A stretch of DNA of 30,698 bases. Source: Paramacrobiotus richtersi (lineage: Eukaryota > Tardigrada > Eutardigrada > Parachela > Macrobiotidae). Within the stretch, counting starts at the first letter, position 1, and each line of letters starts with the position of its first letter. The DNA lies in NCBI GenBank assembly GCA_034698045.1, contig JAQGAU010000340.1, positions 1 to 30,698 of the forward strand, read 5' to 3'. The position numbers and the translations under genes were made by a program. Under the pieces are notes generated by a model. It saw only the letters and a list, made by a program, of their open reading frames with translations, did not search any database and was not told the DNA's origin. Positions 23,270-30,467 of the stretch are shown here, in pieces.

Positions 23270-23433
23270 TACTGTACGCGATCGCTGAAATGGCACGCAG
23301 AGTAGTGTATTCGGTAACATGCGCGTCGAATATTCCTACTCTGCCTATACGCACTCATCACACTGCCAGGCCCGCTGGGGTGTTGTATGCGGTAGGGCAA
23401 ATTTTCGTGCCATTTCATCGATCGCGTACAGTA
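23270..23433. mobile_element. Foldback element with about 28-bp terminal inverted repeats, inside the B-A intron of copy 2
   Basis: The left arm, tactgtacgcgatcgctgaa followed by atggcacg (23270-23297), is matched inversely at 23406-23433 with one mismatch. Inside lies a second, imperfect inverted pair (cagagtag about 23298-23305 against ctactctg about 23336-23343). The homologous introns at 18370-18400 and 29378-29405 lack the insert and run from catcat to agcgaatgag. The element is GC-richer than its surroundings and has no ORF. Target duplication is uncertain because the arm ends are themselves similar to the flank. Confidence 0.72.
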
Positions 23434-24090
23434 GTGTTACAAGCGAACGAGTGAACCTGTCGCCATCGCCACAACTCTACGTTTGCGCCGTAATACTCCA
23501 TCCATTTTATTCAGTCCTAACTCCTAAGTGAACCTCCCATACAACAAACTAACATGCAGTCTAATGGAATTAAGCACTACAAGTTCACTGTTCTCGTTTG
23601 GATTTCGGACTAATCCGAAATAGTTCTTGACCAGTCCTGCCCAAAAGGGTGTTTAAGGAAATTCGGTAAATTATAAGCTAGTGTTGTGAGTTTATCGTTT
23701 CCTTGAAATACACAACGCGTCGCACGAGATTAACTGCAGCAAAGCGAAAAATAATCTAACGTTATGTAATCAATCATTACACGTCATGTCAGAACAATGC
23801 AACTGGTGTCAACGATTATGATATCCTATCAAGCGCCACTCCTCTACGCAGATATCTGCTAGTCAAATTGCACAAACAGATCTCCAGAGTACATAAAAGT
23901 ATGAAACTGTTCAGGAAATCAACGAAATTACAAATCCACAGTCTACATATTATTACAATTTATAAAAGTAAAATTTATTTTCGGTTGAATGTCACTTATA
24001 CTTAATTACCATAGTAATGTGAATTTCAAACGATTTATCAACTACAGATATAGCATCTCCTAAAGCCCAACATTCCAAAATCGTCTACTA

Positions 24091-24120
24091 AAGATTTGCA
24101 GTTTTAATACTGCAAATCTT
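24091..24120. repeat. Perfect 12-bp stem, 6-bp loop hairpin
   Basis: AAGATTTGCAGT, then tttaat, then the exact reverse complement. Found inside an intron repeat whose relatives (for example 15895-15935) do not form this hairpin. No T-run follows that would suggest a terminator, and none is expected in a nuclear intron. Confidence 0.7.
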
Positions 24121-24779
24121 CCTCAGTAATTATGCTCCGATAATTCACATTTTTGAAAACTACACGTTAATCACTACAATTACGCTATATAGTACATTAG
24201 TCGCACTTCAATGTTTGTACATTTTTACTGGCATTTATTCATTGTATTCGTATCATGACTCGAAAAATCAGTACTGTAAGTCACCTGAAACATCGCATAT
24301 TTATCAATCCTGCCTAATGATTTGTCGGCTGAGATGTACGCGTACAAACCAAAAGAAGAAAAAACTGTTTCCACCTTTTCAGGCATTTTCTGTATCATGA
24401 CTGTTTCCGAAGGCAGACTTCATATAACGCCACTATACTACGATTACACCGTAAAAATTCACTCTTTTCGAACAAATATCAGTTTACCACTGAAACACCA
24501 CGCAGTTCGTTGTCAGTTACTGTAATCGTTCGCCTTGAAATGTACAACGGATAGCACGAGATTCACTGCAGCATAGGGAAAAATAACCTGAATCTATCAA
24601 TTTATCTATGCAATAGCTTATTTACAAATTATCTGAATTAAAGCACTGCAATTCCGATGTCGTACAACTTTTTAAGCGTCACTGCTCTACGCAACTCCCG
24701 GCACGTCAAAAAGCACAAACAGATCACCAGAGCAATACACGTATAATAAGTTTCAGGAAAACATGAAAACCAGCAATAC

Positions 24780-24880
24780 AGATCTATGCAAAAAAAATAA
24801 AAATAATAGTTTATAAAAATATAAAATTTTTCTAAAAAAAATATAAAATAGTCTACAAAAATATAAGTTTTTTATTCGGC
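24780..24880. repeat. AT-rich simple sequence built on aaaaatataaaa
   Basis: Three or four imperfect units of about 25-30 bp, each containing ataaaatttt- or aaaaatataa-type runs. It replaces the usual intron block seen at the same place in other units. Confidence 0.6.
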
Positions 24881-25035
24881 TAAAGAGACTGAGAATGCGA
24901 TAATATAGGATACCCTAGGTCAGTACAACTAAGGCATGCAGTATTTCAATTTCGCTGTGATCGACATTTTTATTACATTTAATATAATTGTTTTATTATC
25001 GTTCTCACAAAATCACTTATAATCATGTACTGTAC

Positions 25036-25328
25036 CTCAAATATCGCTTGTCGTCTGTGCTTCAGTTTCCTTTGCAGCGACAACACCGGAAATGATTTGC
25101 CCGCTTTCTTATTGTGGAAAATATGCTGGAGATACAGTGTGAAGTAATTCACACAGTCACAGGTGGCAAAGACCAGCAGACGCTTCTCCCGCCTATGCGC
25201 CCGTAAAAACGTCACCAGATGATCCAGTTTCTTGTCAGGCGGCTGGATGGTGTAGAAGGATGTTAAACCAACAGGAGTGCGGAGATTCTGCTTCTCCTGG
25301 ACTTTAATGGCCACCGGATTTTTCATGC
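25036..25328 (-). CDS. DDX55-like: DDX55/Spb4-like helicase, exon A, copy 2 (open frame, acceptor site broken)
   Basis: All 97 codons are open and differ from copy 1 at only about five residues (K for R near the start, R for H before LLVFATCDCVNYF, N for T, Q for H, V for F). The donor GAG before GTACAG is intact. The acceptor is not: where the other exon A copies at 30467, 20039, 20849, 12140 and 26462 have AG before GCATG, this copy has ttatttat, so AG has become AT. An internal ATG (MKNPVAIKV) lies at the first codon. The exon therefore looks coding but cannot be spliced in the ordinary way. It may be a recent casualty, may use another acceptor, or may be read only as a first exon. Confidence 0.7.
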
Positions 25329-26169
25329 ATAAATAATTCCAGGACCAGTTCCCATTAAAACCGGAAGCAATAACAAAATAACAAGAAAAAAAAAACGAAA
25401 AACACTATTTTTCCAAACTCTGACGTTTCATCGCGGTCTGTTATCGAAGCCTGCACGAGCACAGCGCTATAAAATTATGCTTATTTTTTTTAATATGTAC
25501 GAATTTTTTCTAATAAACCACAACTCTACAACCAAAAACTACAAGCAGGTTGGTTAAGTGAAAAACACCTAAATAGTATTAAAAGGAATATAAATATATA
25601 AAAAAATAAATATTAATCTAAATAAAATAAATAACCTAACAGTAATGAAACACTGCATCAGCGGTAGCTTTAAAGCTGGAGTTATGACACAGTGCCGGTG
25701 AGTTCGCCTCTGCTTATAAGGACGTAGGGATTCACATGCATTACGCCAGTGCACTACGATGTCACACAATCCGTAACATATAAGAACACGTAAAGTGCAA
25801 GTACAAAACTGTTCGCGAAAACAACAACCCAATCTAATGAATCCATACTCGATAAATATATAATTTCTCTTCGGGTAAACAGATTTAAACGCAATCACCA
25901 CACTATGAACTTTCGAACGATTTATAAAATTATTTCAACTTCCAAAATTCAACATGCCAAGTGCCAACACCTTGTAAAATCGATCTCCCGGCTGTATTTT
26001 AAACATGCTTCATATGTAACTTACGTAAATTCAGATTTCGATAACACAGAAGAAGTCACTGCAATCAAGGCACGCAGTACATATTTTGATCTCGGTGTGA
26101 TGAACCTTTTTATTGTGTTTATTTATTTTCTTTTATCACTGCTCGCAAAATCACTCTTATGTATTGTAT
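25329..26169. repeat. Spacer between exon A and A' of copy 2
   Basis: Homologous to 20040-20569 but with about 300 bp more, including an AT-rich stretch at 25480-25640. Contains gccagtgcactacgatgtca (about 25744). The 110- and 125-codon ORFs here are not shared with the sister spacer and are not recognised. Confidence 0.6.
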
Positions 26170-26462
26170 CTCGAATAACGCTAGTCGTCTGTGTTTCACT
26201 TTCTGATGCAAAGACAGCACCGGAAAGGAATGTCCCGCCTGCTTGTTGTGAAAAATGTGCTGGAGATAACAGTGTGAAGTAATTCACACAGTTACATGTG
26301 GCAAAGAACAGCAGATGCTTCTCCCGGCGATGCTCCCGTCAAAAGGTCACCAGATGATCCAGTTTCTTGTCGGGCAGCTGGATGCTGTAGAAGGATGTTG
26401 GGCCTGCAGGGGTGTGGAGATTCTGCTCTTTTTCACTTTTATGGCCACCGGGATTCCCATGC
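26170..26462 (-). pseudogene. Extra exon A (A'), broken, upstream of copy 2
   Basis: A second exon A, 840 bp upstream in sense of the one in copy 2. It reads GNPGGHKSEKEQNLHTPAG and SFYSIQLPDKKLDHLVTF, then an in-frame TGA where intact copies have leucine (VTFLRAHRREK). The frame continues HRREKHLLFFATCNCVNYF and is then shifted by an extra T near 26270. The donor has lost GT (ATACAA instead of GTACA). The acceptor AG before GCATG remains. The same TGA at the same codon occurs in the exon at 20570-20849, so it was already a pseudo-exon when the unit was duplicated. Confidence 0.82.
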
Positions 26463-26812
26463 CTACACCATGCAAAGAGCAGCTGCCATGAAAACGGAAT
26501 CAACAAAAAAACAATGGAACACCACACTACGCTTGCAAACCATGAACAACACAAGACTGAAACTGCACATGATAATGAGATTCATGGGGAAAAAAGGTAA
26601 TGAAACATGTGATTAGCGGTAGTTGTGCACTAACAACTGTAAAGAATCTGGCTCAAGCGAGGTTCCTAGCGAAAACGATATTATGCCAGTCCACTACGAT
26701 GCTACCCATTCCAACAGGTACAGTTCTCGTGCTACTATCAGCCAATGTGCCTTACGGTTTATCCAACAACATACAAACCAGTAACAAATACTAAAAATAT
26801 CCCTTCTAAGTA
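26463..26812. repeat. Spacer between A' and the exon N fossil
   Basis: In sense this is the degenerate N-A intron. It includes gccagtccactacgatgcta (about 26683) and the ORF-like stretch KNLAQARFLAKTI, which has a relative in the matching spacer at 20977-21140 (KNLVQARRETKTI); both are open by chance within a shared repeat. Confidence 0.6.
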
Positions 26813-27085
26813 GCCATTACGTACGGCTTCAGCTCGGTCGTCTGCGTCGCACTAAACATTCCCGTCCGTCGCGGTTCCCATGGTCACCTCAAACCGCATC
26901 TCCAGCCGCCTCATCCAACACCTCCAGGCTCTTCACCGCACATCCCACTGGCCCTTACCGGCATGGTTCCCCAACATTCGCCCAGGGGGTCTCCACCACC
27001 ACATTCCCAACACTGCAGTTGAACTCCTCCAGATCGTCCTCCGAACCCGGCGCAGCACACCAAGAGGGTATATAGACCACGGCCG
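26813..27085 (-). pseudogene. Decayed exon N of the DDX55/Spb4-like helicase (motifs Ib, DEAD, SAT)
   Basis: A GC-richer island on the minus strand that only makes sense across frames. Read 5' to 3' it gives GSEDDLEEFNCSVGNVVVET, matching the family's GED.E.F...GGNIIVAT (motif Ib), then a stop; then KSLEVL-DEA, the eroded motif II (DEAD) segment; then RLEMRFE, matching RLLDMGFE; and finally TGMFSATQTTELKPYVMA, matching TGLFSATQTQEVENLV (motif III, SAT). The conserved PGR after motif Ib has become PWA. Several frame changes and stops rule out a functional exon. It sits just upstream, in sense, of the extra exon A at 26170-26462, where exon N of copy 2 should be. Assignment rests on the order and spacing of four motifs. 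Confidence 0.78.
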
Positions 27086-27535
27086 TTTGTTCGAATAATA
27101 CTGATTTTCTTGAATTACAATCATAATTTTCAACTGCATTGATCAATCGTTCCTCGTCGCTGCTTCAAAATCCGTTACAATTTTCTTCAATATATATAGC
27201 TCAAACTGTATACTTCTCATGAAATCTGTCGCTAGTTTGTGGAACGTATTCTGAAGGCTTTCTGAAAGTATTGTCTTTACATGTCGAATGAGAAGTCTTT
27301 TTCAAAATATCATTTTTCAAACATCAAACTAACAGAAGATTTGGTTAACTGTTTTCCAGGTCACGTTTTAATTATTGTTTTTCATTCAGAGAAGAGACAA
27401 TGAAAAATCCGTTTCATCATCATAACAACAACTTTTCAATACATAGACGTAAATAAAAAAAAAGTAAACTTCTACGCACACAATATGAATCCCGACATGT
27501 GCGATTCACGCACGTGCACATAAGCTCTGGAAATA
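27086..27535 (-). other. 3' flank of copy 1, merging into the fossil upstream region of copy 2
   Basis: 27190-27535 follows the stop of copy 1 and is related to 21480-21857. 27086-27190 still has a few GC-richer scraps that may belong to exon N. No AATAAA seen on the sense strand close to the stop. Confidence 0.55.
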
Positions 27536-27598
27536 TCACTCAGAATCGCTCGAGTCATTATCGGCAGCAAACCGTTTGTTGAAAACTTCCCGTGATAT
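27536..27598 (-). CDS. DDX55-like: DDX55/Spb4-like helicase, terminal exon D, copy 1 (intact)
   Basis: A short last exon reading ISREVFNKRFAADNDSSDSE and then a TGA stop. Joined to exon C it gives KKERLKK-ISREVFNK, which matches the KKGKITEEEFEK segment that follows the poly-basic region of human DDX55; the acidic serine-rich end is also family-like. The acceptor AG sits directly before ATATCACGG, 90 bp from the donor of exon C. Too short to stand out as an ORF; found by carrying the phase across the intron and by its near-identical partner at 21858-21920. Confidence 0.85.
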   Translation of the reverse strand: MSREVFNKRFAADNDSSDSE

Positions 27599-27688
27599 CT
27601 ACAAGACAAACAAAAATTTTTTCATAAAGGGACTAGAAAATCAGTTGAATCATAAAGCAGGAATCTAAAAATATGGAAAAAACCATAC

Positions 27689-28209
27689 CTTTTTCAAGCG
27701 CTCCTTCTTAATCAGCCGCAAATCCGCCGCCAACTCCTCCAGTTCCCCCTCTTCCGCCGCCCCGCCCACTTTCTTCCGCTTAATCTGCTTGACCAGTCTC
27801 CTCTCCTTCTTCTCCAACTTTTTCGCCTTGGCAATGGAAAACGCCTCGATATGCTTCCTTTTCGTCGATTTCTTCCCTTCCACCTCCCCTTTCTCGATCT
27901 TCTCCTTCCTCTGCCGCTCCCGGGTTTTATCCTTGTACGGAATGGCCGCCAAATCGATATCCGATGAAACAAAACTTGAGGTGTCGATTTCACGGAGTTC
28001 CGGCATTTTGGGCAGATTCAGCAAGCCAAAAGCGGCCGCCAGACCGCAGAGATCCAGTTCCTTCACCCGGCAGATCAAGGAGCATTCGTGCTGACCGTAG
28101 GCGCGGATGTAGGAGACGAAAGCGCGGATGGATTTGTTGTACATGTCACGGTCTTTACATGCCAGGGATTTCAGTTTCTGACTGGATTTGGGGGAGGATT
28201 TCTCCGTTT
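27689..28209 (-). CDS. DDX55-like: DDX55/Spb4-like helicase, exon C (C-terminal extension), copy 1 (intact)
   Basis: The 521-nt exon first completes the codon split with exon B and then encodes 173 residues. The order is KSSQKLKSLACKDRDMYNKS, then AFVSYIRAYGQHECSLICR, LNLPKMPELRE and AAIPYKDKTRERQRKEK, ending in a strongly basic region with KRKHIEAFSIAKAKKLEKK. This is the DUF4217-type Spb4 extension, where the family has AFVSY..AY.KHEC...F, MPKMPEL and IPFKDK.RE. The basic tail suits rRNA binding and nucleolar location. The acceptor is tttgtag before AAACGG and the donor is AAAAAG before GTATGG, in phase 0. It differs from exon C of copy 2 by about 21 substitutions by eye, of which only three residues change. 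Confidence 0.9.
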
Positions 28210-28940
28210 CTACAAATCAGTGGAAGCATACAGTCAAAGAAGTTACGATTTTCCACGCTATGAAGATAAGTGCTTATAACAAGCTCCATGTCCTTCTGGG
28301 AAAAATCAATGAGAACAGCTATCATCATATATATCATTGAATATCACTTCTTTAAAACGATCCATTTACAGTAATTATTTTTCCATTGCCAATTAGTCTG
28401 TCATATGTCATACACAGCGTGTAATGTAAAAAAATGCCATAAACTTAATAAACCTTTATGTACATCAAAGTATCCGCTATGTCTGAAAATGTTGCACAGT
28501 AGTAACAACAGAAAAAAAAAGTAATACACACGATGCTCAAAATGCTTGGTCAGTCATAGTAAAAACAAAAAGTTATCTACCATCTAGTCACTTTTGTGCC
28601 ATTTTTAACAGGTACACTCCATTATACATTGAGAGCGTTCGTTCTAGTGCCACTAGTCTACGATTGCATGTTTAACGTCACTATGGACCACTGATTCTAA
28701 TAAATCAAACACTAGGATGAAAAATGTCACTTTCCATGACTTTCTCCTAGTCTCAGTGTTGATCACTCCACCCAGCAATACGCTTTTGGTTCCTGATTTT
28801 GATTAACACCCAAATCAACATTACACTAACAACTTCAGCCATTTGTTGTTTTCTCACGTTTACAGCATCAACACCATCTATCTTCCCGTTTTGAAATCTG
28901 TTTCCAATCGCTCTTACTTCGAAATGTAAATCTGTCTTAC
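28210..28940 (-). other. B-C intron of copy 1 (731 bp)
   Basis: Donor GTAAG at 28936-28940, acceptor tttgtag at 28210. Contains tttgtgccatttttaacagg (about 28594) and gccactagtctacg (28649-28662). Full-length reference for the C-B intron blocks in the rest of the array. Confidence 0.78.
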
Positions 28941-29223
28941 CAGCATTAGAGTTTTTCGAACTCTCAGATTCCGGTAACGGCAGCAACGACACCCGCTGAT
29001 TCCGCTGGACAAACTCCACATAGGGTTCCTCATTGGGCAGCAAGTACAAGAGCGATTTCCCCTCGTGTCCTCCCATGCGCGCGGTCCGTCCACAGCGATG
29101 CACATACACCGAGGCCGATTTGGGCACATCATACTGGATGACCCAGTCGATATCCGGCCAGTCAATACCCCGCGCCACAACATCCGTACACACCAGAATA
29201 CCGGCGGGAATGCTGGAAAATTC
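28941..29223 (-). CDS. DDX55-like: DDX55/Spb4-like helicase, exon B (motifs V and VI), copy 1 (intact)
   Basis: The exon encodes 94 residues plus one base of a split codon. It begins [19 protein letters not shown], so the join to exon A reads [14 protein letters not shown], matching the family's IF.EF...SGILVCTDV. Motif V is [16 protein letters not shown] and motif VI is [10 protein letters not shown]; the arginine finger and the histidine of the HRxGRTxR signature are present. There is one extra residue after motif VI (GGHEGK) compared with human DDX55. The segment [16 protein letters not shown] follows. The acceptor is tttttag before GAATTT and the donor is GCTG before GTAAG. It lies 951 bp downstream of exon A and 731 bp upstream of exon C. 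ORF, phase and splice sites are all intact. Confidence 0.9.
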
Positions 29224-30174
29224 CTAAAAAAGAAAACTATTTTGGTATGCAGTGAAAAAAGCTATTCAAATCTGAAATTAATTCCCCCCTTTTTTTAATC
29301 AACCCTGATGTTCTGTCTGCTAAAATGTCTGACCAGAAAAAACAGACTGTTTGCCGATATTAAACCACTTTTCTATGCATCATAAATGTCAGTAGCGAAT
29401 GAGCTTGTTACTCAGTTGTTAGCATCATAACTCTGCGTCCACACCCCAACTCTACGTTTTCGCCGTAAGATTCCATTCATCTCATTCAGTATCAAGTAAT
29501 CTCCATAGAACAAACGAACATGTCTACTGGAAGGAGCACTACAAGTTGCTTAATCACTGTTCTGATTTAGATTTCTGACAGATTTGAAATGGTTGTTGAT
29601 ACCAGTAGTAGACACTACCTAAAAAAGTCTTTACGGAAATTATGGTGTAAGTTCGGTAAATTACAAGCTAATCATTGTCAGGTTATCGTTTCCCTTGAAA
29701 TGCCCAATGCGTCGCACGAGATTAACTGCAGCACAGCGAAAAAATAATCCAAAGTTATGTAATGAATCATTACACGTCAAAACAGTGCAACTGGTAAAAT
29801 TGATATCCTGTTAAGCGCCACTACTCTACGCAGATCGTTGCTAGTGACAATGCACAAACAGATCTCCAGAGTAAATAAAAGCATGAAACTGTTCCGGAAA
29901 TCAACGAAATCACAAATCCACAGTCTACGTATAATTACTATAATCGATCGATCGATCGATATTTTCTAGAATCGATCTTTCAGCGGTAATTGTAAGCATG
30001 CTTCATAAATTAAATAACAAATATTTTATTTAATTCAAACTTCGATAAAATGTAGGCCAGTACCACTAAGGCATGCACTATTTTAATTTCGGTGTGATCG
30101 ACACTTTTTACTGCATTTATTCATTTTATTTTTATCATTTCTCAGAAAATCACTCTCATAATCATGTAATGTAC
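29224..30174 (-). other. A-B intron of copy 1 (951 bp)
   Basis: Donor GTACAT at the high end, acceptor tttttag at the low end. Contains one ccaactctacgttttcgccg block (about 29447) and one gcgccactactctacgcaga block (29815-29834): a single repeat unit, the shortest form of this intron among the intact copies. Confidence 0.75.
29943..29960. repeat. (ATCG)n microsatellite in the B-A intron of copy 1
   Basis: Four and a half tandem ATCG units. The homologous introns do not carry it, so it arose after the units separated. Confidence 0.85.
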
Positions 30175-30467
30175 CTCAAATATCGCTTGTCGTCTGTGCT
30201 TCAATTTCCGATGCAGCGACAACACAGGAAAGGATTTCCCCGCCTTCTTAGTGTGGAAAATATGCTGGAGATACAATGTGAAGTAATTCACGCAGTCACA
30301 CGTGGCAAAGAACAGCAGATGCTTCTCCCGCCGATGTGCCCGTAAAAACGTCACCAGATGGTCCAGTTTCTTGTCAGGCGGCTGGATGGTGTAGAAGGAT
30401 GTTAAACCGACAGGAGTGCGGAGATTCTGCTTCTCCTGGACTTTTATGGCCACCGGGTTTCTCATGC
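30175..30467 (-). CDS. DDX55-like: DDX55/Spb4-like helicase, exon A, copy 1 (intact)
   Basis: The exon encodes 97 residues that open the second RecA-like helicase domain of a DDX55/Spb4-family DEAD-box ATPase. It starts MRNPVAIKVQEK, which matches the family's RNPV segment just after motif III. It continues through KLDHLVTFLRAHRREKH, then LLFFATCDCVNYF (motif IV region) and LHRKLKHRRQAIFE, the family's 'HGK.K..R..IF' segment. The acceptor is tttag before GCATG and the donor is GAG before GTACAT. It is 293 nt long, entering with 2 nt of a split codon and leaving in phase 0, which matches the phase-0 start of exon B at 29223. The family function, unwinding pre-60S rRNA structures in the nucleolus, is established knowledge. 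The upstream exons with Walker A and DEAD are outside the window. This is the best-preserved exon A here. Confidence 0.88.

Larger units (their letters stand above)
23105..25035 (-). other. A-B intron of copy 2 (1931 bp) with repeat units and foldback element
   Basis: Contains blocks at about 23471 (caactctacgtttgcgccgt), 23834 (gcgccactcctctacgcaga), 24425 (cgccactatactacgattac) and 24675 (gcgtcactgctctacgcaac), one unit more than the 951-bp intron of copy 1. The remnant cctgaaacatcgcatattta (about 24287) again looks like the edge of a lost exon A. Also carries the hairpin at 24091-24120. Confidence 0.7.

Noticed and set aside
4490-24400. Repeated ctgttttcacctgttaagcc as a nematode piRNA promoter (CTGTTTCA) series
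   Set aside because: The core has an extra T, and all copies sit in one homologous repeat, so recurrence is explained by duplication rather than by independent promoters.
26600-26794. Possible small gene with KNLAQAR-like peptide, related to 20977-21198
   Set aside because: Both are chance-open pieces of the same A' upstream spacer; the similarity follows the DNA repeat and the frames diverge quickly.
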